Shown: one piece after another, positions 1-8,881 of the stretch | Layout: each line of letters begins with the position of its first letter | How positions within the stretch are numbered: position 1 is the stretch's first letter | NCBI RefSeq assembly: GCF_014652275.1 | Contig: NZ_BMYM01000003.1 | Location: 1-64,000 of the forward strand | Source of the DNA: Parahalioglobus pacificus | Lineage (GTDB): Bacteria > Pseudomonadota > Gammaproteobacteria > Pseudomonadales > Halieaceae | Direction of reading: 5' to 3' | Length of the DNA stretch: 64,000 nucleotides | Program-made: the position numbers and the translations under genes | The notes under the pieces: generated by a model | Databases searched by the model: none | Seen by the model: the letters and a program-made list of their open reading frames with translations, nothing else | Told to the model about the DNA's origin: nothing

Positions 1-180
1 ATAGTTGTGACAACTACTCCAACAAGTGCCCACACATCTGTCTTCATCTACTTGTTAAGCAACACCCAGCTCGCCAGGAGTGGGTTGTGGTTCGGGGGGT
101 GCCCCCCAACCGAGGATGCGCATTATACGCATGCGCTTTCGCCCCGCAAGGCCTTTTTCAAAAAAATTTATTGGAAACTT
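1..180 (-). promoter_or_regulatory. rRNA operon promoter and leader (16S gene lies beyond the left edge)
   Basis: Read on the minus strand, a -35 TTGCGG (144-149) and a perfect -10 TATAAT (122-127) are separated by 16 bases. An A/T-rich stretch resembling an UP element lies upstream (about 151-177), and a GC-rich discriminator follows the -10. Downstream is a GC hairpin (about 89-112), then TTGCTTAACA (53-62), which resembles the boxA antitermination element, and GTGTGGGCACTTG (23-35), which closely matches the conserved leader just before 16S rRNA in E. coli and Pseudomonas. The 16S gene itself is not in the window. An rRNA operon next to msrQ also fits my memory of the Pseudomonas map. Confidence 0.8.
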
Positions 181-251
181 GCGGTGCCGAAATAGCGTCC
201 AAATCCGCGCTCAATTTTGCCGCCTTCGTGGCCCGCCAACCGCTCTATCCG

Positions 252-860
252 TTATGCAGTTTGGGCTCGCCGCTGGCTCTCCGTACGCAATCGCAGTACC
301 AAGCGGTACGCCAACAAAACTGTAACGATTGCTACATACAACAGCGCCTCGCCAATATCCGATCTGGCTTGCCAGAACACGTGCACAACACCGGCGATGG
401 CTGCCGGGTAAACGAGCTTGTGTAAACTCACCCACTTGCGACCCAGACGCCGTTGCCAGCCCCGCGTGGAAGTGATGGCCAAGGGCAGCATGAATAGCCA
501 GCCCAAAAAACCCGCCAGGATATAAGGCCGCTCGAGCAGTTCTTCTGCAATCAATGCGCCACTCCAGCCCACATATAGCTGGGCAAAGCCAAGCAAATGG
601 AGACAACCGTAGAAGAACGCAAACATACCCATCATTCGTCGGTATCGCAGCGCACGGCTCCACAAGCCCAGTCGTCGCATCGGCGTCAGGCACAGAGTAA
701 ACGCCAGCAGGTACAGCGCCCACTCGCCTGTGAAGTGCATCAACTCACGCGCCGGGTCCGGGCCCAGGCCGCCTCCCTGAGCCAAAAACACCAGCCAGAG
801 AAACGGCGCCAAGGCTGCAAGAAAAAGCAGGAGCCAAAGCATCCTGTTCCCAATCTTCAT
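252..860 (-). CDS. msrQ: MsrQ, heme-binding membrane subunit of the periplasmic methionine sulfoxide reductase
   Basis: This 202-residue integral membrane protein has five to six hydrophobic segments and the conserved histidines of the ferric-reductase-like YedZ family (for example in MHFTGEW, CLHLLGF and LHKLVYP). MsrQ passes electrons from the respiratory chain through heme b to the molybdoenzyme MsrP, which repairs oxidised methionines of envelope proteins. It starts 11 bases after the msrP stop, as in the classical msrPQ operon. No clear terminator is visible between its stop and the rRNA promoter to its left. Length and order match the family well. Confidence 0.95.
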   Translation of the reverse strand: MKIGNRMLWLLLFLAALAPFLWLVFLAQGGGLGPDPARELMHFTGEWALYLLAFTLCLTPMRRLGLWSRALRYRRMMGMFAFFYGCLHLLGFAQLYVGWSGALIAEELLERPYILAGFLGWLFMLPLAITSTRGWQRRLGRKWVSLHKLVYPAAIAGVVHVFWQARSDIGEALLYVAIVTVLLAYRLVLRLRTESQRRAQTA

Positions 861-871
861 ATGCCGTGTGC

Positions 872-1843
872 TCAGTAGTACTTGCTTAGATCCATACCGG
901 CATACAAAGCGCCAACCTGCTCTTCGTATCCATTGAATTTCTGGGTAGGAATTCGATTGGGATTGAGTAGCGTCGAGGGCAACCTACGCTCATAGCGCTG
1001 GCTCCAGCGCGGATGATCCACCTCGGGGTTCACGTTGGAATAAAAACCGTATTCGCTCGCGGCCAGCGCCTGCCACGAGGTGTCTGGCTGTTTGCTCGTC
1101 AGGCGAATCTGGACCACAGACTTAATACTCTTGAAACCATACTTCCATGGAACCACCAGCCGTATGGGGGCGCCATTCTGGTTGGGCAGCGTCTTGCCAT
1201 ACATCCCCACTGCCATCAGCGTTAGCGGGTGCATGGCCTCGTCCATCCGCAAGCCTTCGCGGTAAGGCCAATCAATAATGTTGGTAAATGATCGAGTGCC
1301 GCGCATTTCAGAACGCCGATAAAGGGTACGGAACTCAACGTACTTCGCATCGGAGGTCGGCTCAAATTTCTCCAGCAATTTGTACAGTGGAAAGCCTATC
1401 CAGGGCACCACCATCGACCAGGCTTCTACACAACGGAAGCGATAGATACGCTCCTCAAGCTCGAAGCCCATGATGTCTTCCAGGTTGAGCTTGCCCGGCT
1501 TATTCACCATGCCGTCGACTTCTATGGACCAGGGGTCCGTGGTCATTTCACTGGCGTACTTTGCCGGGTCACCCTTGTCGGTGCCGAACTCGTAGAAGTT
1601 ACAGTAGGACTTCACGTCGCCCTCAGGCGTCAACGCTTCACTGGTTGTGAAACCTGCACCCGCATCTCCGGCTGCGGCGAAGTCCAGCGGTGTTTCCGCC
1701 GACTCCGCCGAGGAGCAGCCCGCCAATGCAGTAGGCACGGCGGCCATCCCAGCAACTTTGATCAATTCACGACGATTGAAGTAGGCCGTCTCTGATGTAA
1801 TTTCAGAAGACGCGATATGGGGTATCTTGAAACGGCTGGCCAT
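872..1843 (-). CDS. msrP: MsrP, periplasmic protein-methionine-sulfoxide reductase, molybdopterin subunit
   Basis: A 323-residue protein of the sulfite oxidase/YedY fold. The N-terminus has a Tat signal (NRRELIKVAG, about residues 23-32) followed by a hydrophobic stretch, so it is expected to be exported folded with its Mo cofactor. The Cys in the segment YRFRCVEAWSM (about residue 138) corresponds to the molybdenum ligand. It reduces methionine sulfoxide residues in periplasmic proteins using electrons from MsrQ, encoded just downstream. The ATG at 1843 has an AGG seven bases upstream. The gene lies downstream of pssA in the same direction with a 90-base gap, so it may have its own promoter. 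Confidence 0.95.
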   Translation of the reverse strand: MASRFKIPHIASSEITSETAYFNRRELIKVAGMAAVPTALAGCSSAESAETPLDFAAAGDAGAGFTTSEALTPEGDVKSYCNFYEFGTDKGDPAKYASEMTTDPWSIEVDGMVNKPGKLNLEDIMGFELEERIYRFRCVEAWSMVVPWIGFPLYKLLEKFEPTSDAKYVEFRTLYRRSEMRGTRSFTNIIDWPYREGLRMDEAMHPLTLMAVGMYGKTLPNQNGAPIRLVVPWKYGFKSIKSVVQIRLTSKQPDTSWQALAASEYGFYSNVNPEVDHPRWSQRYERRLPSTLLNPNRIPTQKFNGYEEQVGALYAGMDLSKYY

Positions 1844-1933
1844 GAGATAACCTTTTAAATGCGCTTATCTCTTTGAGTGTAACGGGTTTCAGTGGTTCCC
1901 CGATGTGTCACTTTTTCCTTGGAAGGCAGGCCG

Positions 1934-2764
1934 TCAGACAGACTTACGACGGTTTCGCACCGCCATGATGGGCCCTGATGCCGCGTATGTGGACGAGGCA
2001 ATCAGCAGCACGGTGGGCGGATCCACAGTCACCAGCCCTAAAACCAGCACGATAAGGAAGATCACCGCAAAGGGCACGCGCCCACGAAAATCAACGCCTT
2101 TGAAGCTGTAGTAAGGGAAGTTAGCGATCATCAGGAAGCCAACGGTTGCCGTCAGCACGGCAACAAACACCAAGAATTCGGCAGAAAGTTCGGCACCCAC
2201 CAGCCCAAGGTCTGAACAGACCCACACCAAACTGGCGATAATGGCCGCCGCCGACGGGCTGGCCAGACCGGTAAAGAAGTTTTTGTCCGCCGTGTCTATC
2301 TGCGTATTGAACCGGGCAAGTCGGAGGGCGGCACAGGCAATGTAAACGAAAGCCGCACTCCAACCGAGCTTACCCAGATCGCCCAGTGCCCAGCTAAAAA
2401 CGACCAGCGCAGGAGCCACACCAAAAGACACCATGTCTGAGAGGCTGTCGTACTCTGCGCCGAATTTACTGGAGGTATGGGTAAGCCGGGCAACGCGCCC
2501 ATCGAGGCCATCGAAGGCCATTGCAAAAAAGATGGCAATAGCCGCCGCCTCAAAGTCACCGCGAATCGCGGCCACAATGGCATAGAAGCCAGAGAACAGC
2601 GCGCCGGTGGTGAAAAGATTAGGGAGGAGGTAAACACCTCGCCGGCGAACGGTGCGCCCGTTTTCCGACACCTCTTCCTCGTGTTCATCAACCAGCATAT
2701 CCAACGACGGACTTACGCCCGTTGTCGCCTCCTGGGGATCTTTTTGCTCGTCACCGTCGTTCAT
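1934..2764 (-). CDS. pssA: CDP-diacylglycerol--serine O-phosphatidyltransferase
   Basis: Makes phosphatidylserine, the precursor of phosphatidylethanolamine, from CDP-diacylglycerol and serine in the inner membrane. The CDP-alcohol phosphotransferase signature is visible as DGLDGRVARL followed by EYDSLSDMVSFG (D-G-x2-A-R...G-x3-D-x3-D). Several hydrophobic segments surround it, and a hydrophilic, acidic N-terminal extension of about 45 residues precedes the first helix. The open frame extends upstream into ilvY, but the ATG at 2764 (MNDGDEQ) lies just after the ilvY stop and is the more likely start, giving 276 residues. No strong ribosome-binding site is seen, so the start is less certain than the identity. 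Confidence 0.9.
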   Translation of the reverse strand: MNDGDEQKDPQEATTGVSPSLDMLVDEHEEEVSENGRTVRRRGVYLLPNLFTTGALFSGFYAIVAAIRGDFEAAAIAIFFAMAFDGLDGRVARLTHTSSKFGAEYDSLSDMVSFGVAPALVVFSWALGDLGKLGWSAAFVYIACAALRLARFNTQIDTADKNFFTGLASPSAAAIIASLVWVCSDLGLVGAELSAEFLVFVAVLTATVGFLMIANFPYYSFKGVDFRGRVPFAVIFLIVLVLGLVTVDPPTVLLIASSTYAASGPIMAVRNRRKSV

Positions 2765-2778
2765 GGCGGCCAAGTCTA

Positions 2779-3684
2779 TCAGACTGTGCTTTGATAGGCC
2801 TGTCTTGCCGACTGCCAGAATGCGGCCATCACGGGCGAATCCAGCCGGCCCTGCAGTGCACACAAGCCCACCGACAGCGGCGGGAGGGGCGCATCCAATG
2901 GCAAGGAGTCGACGCGATTACCCATACCGCTGGCTTCTATCACCAGCTCGGGTGCAATTCCAACGCCAAGCCCAAGCGCAACCATCGATACAATGGCTTC
3001 GTGTCCAGCCACTTGTGCGTAAACTCGCGGCTGCAACTGGCGCTGCTTAAGCCAGGTCTGCAGCGAGCTTCTGCTAACACCTCGCTCGGGCACGATAATG
3101 GGCACATGTCGCCACGCCGTTTTATCGCCGGGCACTATTCCGAGAACTTGTTGGCGCACCTGACAGTCCGATGCGGGAATAATGATTCGCAGAGGCGACT
3201 CCATAAGCGGGAGAAACGCCAAACGCTCCGGCAAACCAAACGGCCTCGCGCTCACAGAAACGTCGGTGTAGCCATCAAGCACCCGCTGAACGCCTTCTGC
3301 CTGGTCACCGGTTTTCAGCATCAGGTCAACGCCCGGATAGCTCACCCGGAAACTCTCCAGAATTGGCGCAAGCACGCGATAGCTGGCGGTGACTGAGCCA
3401 AAGACACTGATCTCCCCGGATAACGATGCCTGTCCCGCCATGTCCCGGCGTAACTGGCGCCAGCGTGCGACGGCATCGCGGGCGTAATCCACCAAGGCAG
3501 AGCCCGCCGGGCTAAGCTCCATATGCCGCCGGTCCCGGTGAAACAACACCTGACCCAGTTCTTCCTCGAGTTTCTGGATGTTCCGGCTAACGGCTGAAAC
3601 ACTCATGTGCAGCTGTTCAGCGGTTCTACTGAAGTTCAGTGTGTCGGCGGTGCTGAGGAACACCTCCAGCGTGCGTACGTCCAC
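2779..3684 (-). CDS. ilvY: IlvY, LysR-family activator of ilvC
   Basis: LysR-type regulator of 301 residues, with the N-terminal winged helix-turn-helix ([20 protein letters not shown], then [17 protein letters not shown]) and a C-terminal inducer-binding domain. It is divergent from ilvC, which is the arrangement of IlvY in enterobacteria; there the regulator senses acetolactate/acetohydroxybutyrate and activates ilvC. The start is placed at GTG 3684, which has GGAG seven to eight bases upstream. The longer frame from 3795 would run through the operator region and adds residues unlike the family. pssA follows 14 bases after the stop. Confidence 0.9.
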   Translation of the reverse strand: MDVRTLEVFLSTADTLNFSRTAEQLHMSVSAVSRNIQKLEEELGQVLFHRDRRHMELSPAGSALVDYARDAVARWRQLRRDMAGQASLSGEISVFGSVTASYRVLAPILESFRVSYPGVDLMLKTGDQAEGVQRVLDGYTDVSVSARPFGLPERLAFLPLMESPLRIIIPASDCQVRQQVLGIVPGDKTAWRHVPIIVPERGVSRSSLQTWLKQRQLQPRVYAQVAGHEAIVSMVALGLGVGIAPELVIEASGMGNRVDSLPLDAPLPPLSVGLCALQGRLDSPVMAAFWQSARQAYQSTV

Positions 3685-3715
3685 GAATTTTCTCCGTACA
3701 TGATGGGCATCTTTT

Positions 3716-3732
3716 ATTGCATTTATCGCAAT
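3716..3732. promoter_or_regulatory. Probable IlvY operator between ilvY and ilvC
   Basis: An inverted repeat ATTGC-N7-GCAAT fits the LysR box T-N11-A. It sits in the 140-base intergenic region of the divergent ilvY/ilvC pair. A second, weaker palindrome GCG-TTTTA-CGC lies at 3750-3760 and could be the second site that LysR proteins usually contact. The match is by structure and position only. Confidence 0.6.
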
Positions 3733-3824
3733 ACAGTTTTCATTATATAGCGTTTTACGCAAATTACACGATCCGGTACTGTGCGCGCATTCCAATGATC
3801 ACACGCCCTCACAGGAGAATTTCC

Positions 3825-5297
3825 ATGGGACAAAACTATTTCAACACCCTGCCGCTGCGGGTGCAGCTGGAAGAGCTGGGCAAGTGCCGCTTCATGACGC
3901 AAGACGAGTTCGCCGATGGCTGCGACTACCTCAAAGGCAAGAAAATCGTCATTGTGGGCTGCGGCGCACAGGGCCTGAACCAAGGTCTTAACCTGCGAGA
4001 CTCGGGACTGGATGTTAGCTATGCATTGCGCGAATCCGCCATCAGCGAGCAGCGCCAGTCGTGGAAAAACGCCACCGAGAATGGTTTTACCGTTGGCACC
4101 TATGAAGACCTGATCCCAGGTGCTGATGTTGTAATGAACCTCACTCCGGATAAGCAGCACACCGCGGTAGTCAATGCGGTCATGCCCCTGATGAAGGAAG
4201 GTGCCTGTCTGGACTATGCCCATGGCTTCAACCTGGTTGAGGAAGGCATGCAGATTAGGTCAGACATCACGGTGGTGATGATGTGCCCCAAATGTCCCGG
4301 CACCGAAGTGCGCGAAGAGTACAAGCGCGGCTTTGGCGTACCCACGCTGATCGCCGTTCACCGCGAAAACGATCCCAACGGCGAAGGCATGCAGATTGCC
4401 AAGGCACTGGCCTCCGGTACCGGCGGTGACCGTGCAGGCGTATTGGAATCCTCGCCTATCGCCGAGGTGAAGTCTGACCTGATGGGCGAACAAACCATTC
4501 TCTGCGGCATGCTGCAGACTGGCTCTATTCTGTGCTTCGACAAAATGGTGGAGAAAGGCATCGCGCCGGATTACGCCAGCAAACTGATTCAGTATGGCTG
4601 GGAAACCGTTACCGAAGGCCTGAAGCACGGTGGCATCACCAACATGATGGACCGGCTTTCAAACCCGGCAAAGATTCGCGCGCACTACCTTGCCGAAGAA
4701 CTCAAAGACATTATGCGCGCGCTGTATCAGAAGCATCAGGACGACATTATGTCCGGGCACTTCTCCACCACCATGATGGCCGACTGGGCCAAGGACGATG
4801 CAAACCTCCTCGGTTGGCGCGCAGCCACAGCGGAAACCGCTTTCGAGAAATCGGCCAATACCAGCGCGGAGATTCCCGAGCAGGAATACTATGACCACGG
4901 CATTCTCATGGTCGCCATGGTTAAAGCCGGTGTAGAGCTGGCATTTGAAACCATGGTTGACGCTGGCATTAAAGCTGAATCGGCTTACTACGAGTCGCTG
5001 CATGAAACGCCACTGATCGCGAACACCATTGCCCGCAAGAAGCTGTATGAGATGAACGTCGTGATCTCTGATACGGCTGAATACGGCTGTTACCTCTTTG
5101 ACCACGCCTGCCGCCCATTGCTCGCCGACTTCATGACCAAGGTTGAAACCGATGTCATTGGCGAAGGTTTGGGCAGTGACAATGGCGTCGACAACCAGGA
5201 ACTGATTGCTGTTAACGAAGCGATTCGAAGCCACCCTGTGGAAGTGGTCGGTAAAACCTTGCGCGGCTATATGACGGCCATGAAGCGCATCGTTTAA
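3825..5297 (+). CDS. ilvC: Ketol-acid reductoisomerase, class II (long form)
   Basis: Converts acetolactate and acetohydroxybutyrate to the dihydroxy acids of valine and isoleucine synthesis, using Mg2+ and NADPH. The 490-residue length, with a duplicated helical C-terminal domain, is the class II form typified by E. coli IlvC. The nucleotide-binding motif GCGAQG is near residues 44-49, and the segment [20 protein letters not shown] is nearly identical to the E. coli enzyme. The start is the ATG at 3825, preceded by AGGAG (3813-3817); it gives the family N-terminus [12 protein letters not shown]. In-frame codons further upstream lie in the operator region. An intrinsic terminator follows. Confidence 0.98.
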   Translation: MGQNYFNTLPLRVQLEELGKCRFMTQDEFADGCDYLKGKKIVIVGCGAQGLNQGLNLRDSGLDVSYALRESAISEQRQSWKNATENGFTVGTYEDLIPGADVVMNLTPDKQHTAVVNAVMPLMKEGACLDYAHGFNLVEEGMQIRSDITVVMMCPKCPGTEVREEYKRGFGVPTLIAVHRENDPNGEGMQIAKALASGTGGDRAGVLESSPIAEVKSDLMGEQTILCGMLQTGSILCFDKMVEKGIAPDYASKLIQYGWETVTEGLKHGGITNMMDRLSNPAKIRAHYLAEELKDIMRALYQKHQDDIMSGHFSTTMMADWAKDDANLLGWRAATAETAFEKSANTSAEIPEQEYYDHGILMVAMVKAGVELAFETMVDAGIKAESAYYESLHETPLIANTIARKKLYEMNVVISDTAEYGCYLFDHACRPLLADFMTKVETDVIGEGLGSDNGVDNQELIAVNEAIRSHPVEVVGKTLRGYMTAMKRIV

Positions 5298-5324
5298 ACC
5301 GCAGCGAAATCCTTGTTTTGGAAA

Positions 5325-5357
5325 GGGCCAGCCACTGTAGTGGTTGGCCCTTTTTTA
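5325..5357 (+). terminator. Intrinsic terminator of ilvC
   Basis: A 12-base-pair stem GGGCCAGCCACT / AGTGGTTGGCCC with one G-U pair is followed directly by six T residues. It begins 28 bases after the ilvC stop. Confidence 0.93.
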
Positions 5358-5387
5358 TTGCGTGACGCATTGCCATCGCAGATCTCA

Positions 5388-5502
5388 CGGCGGTGGGTGA
5401 GGGTTGCCAGAAGAGAACGTCGCCGGCCAGGGATGGCCGGCGCCGTGCTGCCACGGACGGCTCTTTTTTGCGTTTCTCTGAGGCAACCCTCACCTGCCGC
5501 CG
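5388..5502. repeat. Nested palindromic repeat element between ilvC and ilvN
   Basis: The outer arms 5388-5408 and 5482-5502 are 21-base inverted repeats matching at 19 positions. Inside are a perfect 8-base inverted repeat (5421-5428 and 5435-5442, loop AGGGAT) and a second one (CCGTG 5443-5447, CACGG 5452-5456). The element lies in the gap between two convergent operons and outside any gene. The nested cruciform layout is typical of REP/MITE-like dispersed repeats, but no second copy was found by eye in this window. Confidence 0.6.
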
Positions 5503-5531
5503 GCGATAGAGTAGCTTTCCCGGGTAAAACT

Positions 5532-5561
5532 AAAAAGGCCACCCGCACTGCAGATGGCTTT
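5532..5561 (-). terminator. Possible terminator of the ilvI-ilvN operon
   Basis: On the minus strand, AAAGCCATC pairs imperfectly with GGTGGCCTTT and the right arm runs into CTTTTTAGTTTT. The stem has a one-base bulge and a G-U pair. It lies 51 bases beyond the ilvN stop. Confidence 0.45.
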
Positions 5562-5611
5562 AAGAAAGGATCACTCGATCCACGCGCTACAGATACGGCA
5601 TAACCAGGTTC

Positions 5612-6103
5612 CTAAAGGCTGAGCACCTTCTCACCGCGCGCGATACCGGCAACACCACTGCGCACAACTTCCAGAATTGTGGCATCACCCATGGCAGCCA
5701 CAAAGGAGTCCAGCTTGTCGGAGGTGCCCGTGAGCTGAATGGTGTACACATTGGGCCCCACATCCACAATCTGGCCACGGAAAATATCGGTGGTGCGCTT
5801 CACCTCATCGCGGGCAACGCCCTGCGCGCGCACTTTGATCAACATCAGATCACGCTCGATGTGCGCGCCCTCTGTCAGATCAACCAGCTTCACCACATCC
5901 ACAATCTTGTTGAGGTGCTTGGTGATCTGCTCGATAGTCTTGTCGTCGCCCGCGGTTGTCAGCGTCAAGCGCGACAGCGTTGGATCTTCGGTGGCCGCCA
6001 CATTCAGCGTTTCAATGTTGTAGCCACGCTGAGAAAACAAACCCACCACCCTGGAGAGGGCACCGGGCTCATTTTCCATGAGTATAGAAATTATCCGGCG
6101 CAT
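5612..6103 (-). CDS. ilvN: Acetolactate synthase small (regulatory) subunit
   Basis: A 163-residue protein of the IlvH/IlvN family. The N-terminal ACT domain (MRRIISILMENEPGALSRVV) binds valine for feedback inhibition, and the C-terminal domain activates the large subunit. The start is the ATG at 6103 with GAGAGGA upstream; only one base separates it from the ilvI stop, so the two subunits are translated from one message. The length equals that of E. coli IlvH. The symbol ilvH would be equally valid. Confidence 0.96.
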   Translation of the reverse strand: MRRIISILMENEPGALSRVVGLFSQRGYNIETLNVAATEDPTLSRLTLTTAGDDKTIEQITKHLNKIVDVVKLVDLTEGAHIERDLMLIKVRAQGVARDEVKRTTDIFRGQIVDVGPNVYTIQLTGTSDKLDSFVAAMGDATILEVVRSGVAGIARGEKVLSL

Positions 6104-6104
6104 C

Positions 6105-7850
6105 TCAGGTCCTCTCGTTCTTGCTCAGCCACATATCTTTCATCGAGCCATTCGGTGCAATGTGCATGGGATACACGTGCTCCATGGGGTCGATAAAGAC
6201 ATCAACAAACACCAGCTTGTCCTTCATAGCAAAGGCCTCTTCCATGGCAGCATCCAGGTCTTCCAGCTTGCGCACTTCAATACCCACATGCCCGAAGGAC
6301 TCCACCAACTTCATGAAGTCAGGCAGGGAATCCTCATAAGTACTCATGGCGTAGCGGCCCTCGTACTGCATGTCCTGCCACTGCTTGACCATGCCCAAAT
6401 AGTTGTTTCGCAGATTGATAATTTTGAACGGCGTGTTGTACTGCGTGCAGGTAGACAACTCCTGGATGTTCATCTGGATACTGCCCTCGCCGGTCACACA
6501 GGCAACATCAATGTCAGGGAATGCCAGTTTGACCCCCATTGCTGCAGGCAGGCCAAAGCCCATGGTGCCCAGGCCACCGGAGTTGATCCATCGGCGCGGC
6601 TTATCGAACTTGTAGTACTGCGCAGCAAACATCTGGTGCTGACCAACATCCGAGGTGACGTATGCATCCCCGTTCGTCGCGCGGTACAAACTTTCGATTA
6701 CCTGCTGCGGCATGATGCTCTCGGACTCGGCGTAACGGCGCCCCGTCCAAAGACCGTGGCTTGCGCGCCACTCTTCAATCTGGTCCCACCAGCGACCCAG
6801 CGCCGCCGCATCCGGCAACTCTGCATCTTTCTCCTGATGCGCCGACACCTGATCAATCAGTTCTCGCAGTACCGACGTGACTGGCCCGACAATAGGAATA
6901 TCGGCCGCCACAGTCTTGGAAATACTGGCAGGGTCAACATCGATATGAACAATCTTCGCGCCCGGGCAAAACTTGCTCACCGTATTGGTCACACGATCGT
7001 CAAAGCGTGCGCCCACGGCAAGAATCACGTCAGAATGATGCATGGCCATGTTCGCTTCGTAGAAGCCGTGCATACCCAGCATGCCAAGGAATTGCCGGTC
7101 ACTGCCGGGGTAGGCGCCCAACCCCATCAAAGTATTGGTAACCGGATAGTTAAGCTGCTGCGCAAGCTCGACCAGCAAATCGCTGCCCTCTCCCTGGATT
7201 ACGCCGCCACCGGCGTAGATGACGGGCCGCTTGGCGCCCAGCAGCATACGGGCGGCTTTTTTGATCTGCCCGGTATGCCCGCGCTGCGCCGGACTGTATG
7301 AGCGAATCTTCACCGACTCGGGGTAGTGATATTCGAACTTCTCGTCTGGGCGCGTAATGTCCTTGGGGATATCGACCACCACGGGACCAGGCCGCCCACT
7401 GGCAGCAATGTGGAACGCTTTCTTGATCGTTGCTGGCAGATCTTCGGCCTTACGCACCTGAAAGCTGTGTTTCACGATGGGCCTGGAGATACCCACCATA
7501 TCAGTTTCCTGAAACGCATCTTCGCCAATCAGGTGGCTTTGTACCTGACCGGAGAGCACCACCATGGGAATGGAATCCATGTAAGCAGTGGCAATGCCGG
7601 TCACGGCATTAGTGGCGCCGGGACCAGAGGTCACCAGCACCACGCCGGGCTTGCCGGTTGCACGCGCATAGCCGTCGGCCGCGTGCGTAGCAGCCTGCTC
7701 ATGGCGCACCAGAATGTGGGGGACCTTGTTAGACTTGAACAGCGCGTCGTAGATATGAAGGACGGCGCCGCCCGGATAACCAAAGATATACTCAACGCCC
7801 TCGTCTTCCAGGGCACGGGCGATCATCTCGCCACCAGATAACAACTCCAC
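6105..7850 (-). CDS. ilvI: Acetolactate synthase large (catalytic) subunit
   Basis: A thiamine-diphosphate enzyme that condenses pyruvate with pyruvate or 2-oxobutyrate, the first common step of branched-chain amino acid synthesis. It has the family N-terminus [14 protein letters not shown], the catalytic Glu in [20 protein letters not shown], a central FAD-binding domain, and the ThDP motif TGEGSIQMN near residue 445. The start is GTG 7850, with GGGAG seven to eight bases upstream, giving 581 residues. An ATG at 7967 would add 39 residues unlike the family. ilvN follows after one base. Confidence 0.96.
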   Translation of the reverse strand: MELLSGGEMIARALEDEGVEYIFGYPGGAVLHIYDALFKSNKVPHILVRHEQAATHAADGYARATGKPGVVLVTSGPGATNAVTGIATAYMDSIPMVVLSGQVQSHLIGEDAFQETDMVGISRPIVKHSFQVRKAEDLPATIKKAFHIAASGRPGPVVVDIPKDITRPDEKFEYHYPESVKIRSYSPAQRGHTGQIKKAARMLLGAKRPVIYAGGGVIQGEGSDLLVELAQQLNYPVTNTLMGLGAYPGSDRQFLGMLGMHGFYEANMAMHHSDVILAVGARFDDRVTNTVSKFCPGAKIVHIDVDPASISKTVAADIPIVGPVTSVLRELIDQVSAHQEKDAELPDAAALGRWWDQIEEWRASHGLWTGRRYAESESIMPQQVIESLYRATNGDAYVTSDVGQHQMFAAQYYKFDKPRRWINSGGLGTMGFGLPAAMGVKLAFPDIDVACVTGEGSIQMNIQELSTCTQYNTPFKIINLRNNYLGMVKQWQDMQYEGRYAMSTYEDSLPDFMKLVESFGHVGIEVRKLEDLDAAMEEAFAMKDKLVFVDVFIDPMEHVYPMHIAPNGSMKDMWLSKNERT

Positions 7851-8346
7851 GGTTTTTCTCCCGTTAGCACATTGCCGGCACGCGTAACCCTCGCGCAGGC
7901 AAGCTACAGTTTGTGTGTGGTCGTTGCTGACTACTGGCCTGAACCGGCCGGAAGTTGACGACGCCACCCCCTTTGCAGACTCAACACACAGCCCGGATCG
8001 ATCCAGGACGCACCATGGGGAAATCGATCACGAACCCGTGTAATCGGTCGCCCTGCGGGGTAGCGCAGTGTCGGGCCCTCAGTGAGACCAATGCGTGAAT
8101 CACTGATTACGGGACATGCAGACAGCTGAAGCGAATAATCGCATCGCAACAGTGGGCCAGAGGCTGAGGGTACTCAACGTTAGCCGTTACCAACTGCAAG
8201 ACGGGCGTATTGTTGAAAGTCGGCGGCACCTTGTCAACCGTTTTACTGCCCCGCGGCATTTATACCGAACATAGATGATGATTGGCTAAGCTGCTGATTT
8301 TGGTTTACTTTTAGCGTTATCAATCGATTTCTCGAGGAGGCCACTC
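7851..8346. other. Divergent intergenic region between ilvI and the DUF4124 gene
   Basis: There are 496 bases without a convincing gene. It must contain promoters for ilvI (minus) and the DUF4124 gene (plus). Visible items are a palindrome GGATCGATCC (7995-8004) with a related AATCGATC (8022-8029). I looked on the ilvI strand for a leader peptide rich in Leu, Val or Ile codons followed by a terminator, as in classic ilv attenuators, and found none. A 72-codon minus frame here lacks a ribosome-binding site and family features. Confidence 0.5.
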
Positions 8347-8811
8347 GTGATCAGCATGATGCAGAAAGGGATATTCGCAACCGCGGTGATCAGCCTCTTG
8401 GCGCTGACGCACAATGCCGCGGCGCAAAACGTGTACTACCGATGGATGGACGACAGGGGCAATCCGGTGCACAGCGACCGCCCGCCACCTCAGGGTGTGG
8501 ACTACGAAGTGGTTAAAACAGGTAGCTCCACCGTGCGTGAGGTGCCGGCCACCGCAGGCGCAGTACCGGCGGAAACCTCACCGCGCGTGGGTAATGAGTT
8601 CGACACTGTCGATAAGGACAAGCAAAACCTAGAGGTAATACCGCGCAACCCCGAGATCTGTGAACGCGCGCAAGCCAATCTTGGCACACTGAACTCCACT
8701 GCACGCGTGCGTATTCGAGACGATAACGGCGAGTACCGATTCCTTACTGAAGAGGAGTTGGACGCCCAGCGCCGCAAAGCGCAGGACGCCATCAAGGTGC
8801 ATTGCGAGTAG
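8347..8811 (+). CDS. Exported protein with DUF4124 domain
   Basis: A 154-residue protein with a cleavable signal peptide (hydrophobic residues about 9-24, cleavage after NAAA) and an N-terminal DUF4124 module (VYYRWMDDRGNPVHSDRPP). DUF4124 proteins are small periplasmic proteins of unknown function, common in gammaproteobacteria. The rest is hydrophilic, with two cysteines (in EICERA and at the C-terminus VHCE) that could form a disulfide. The start GTG 8347 has GAGGAGG six bases upstream; ATGs at 8356 and 8359 are alternatives. A bidirectional terminator follows. Confidence 0.85.
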   Translation: MISMMQKGIFATAVISLLALTHNAAAQNVYYRWMDDRGNPVHSDRPPPQGVDYEVVKTGSSTVREVPATAGAVPAETSPRVGNEFDTVDKDKQNLEVIPRNPEICERAQANLGTLNSTARVRIRDDNGEYRFLTEEELDAQRRKAQDAIKVHCE

Positions 8812-8832
8812 CACCAACTGCGTTGCAGAGAT

Positions 8833-8859
8833 AAAAAAGGGCCCCATCGGGGCCCTTTT
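8833..8859. terminator. Bidirectional terminator between the DUF4124 gene and clpB
   Basis: A perfect stem GGGCCCC-ATC-GGGGCCC (8839-8855) is flanked by six A on the left and four T on the right, so it can stop both convergent transcripts. Confidence 0.92.
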
Positions 8860-8881
8860 CGTTTGTAGCGTCAATCGGGAA

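Noticed and set aside
7-425. Three small overlapping plus-strand frames at the left edge
   Set aside because: They run through the rRNA promoter/leader and the end of msrQ on the other strand, and have no family features or ribosome-binding sites.
3717-3824. An N-terminal extension of ilvC by 36 codons
   Set aside because: It would start in the IlvY operator region; the ATG at 3825 has AGGAG and gives the exact family N-terminus.
6078-7301. A 407-codon plus-strand frame opposite ilvI
   Set aside because: Its residue composition (His and Arg rich, no domains) is that of a reverse-strand shadow of the strongly coding ilvI.
7931-8149. A 72-codon minus frame upstream of ilvI as a leader peptide
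   Set aside because: It is not rich in Leu, Val or Ile codons, has no ribosome-binding site, and is not followed by an attenuator-type terminator.
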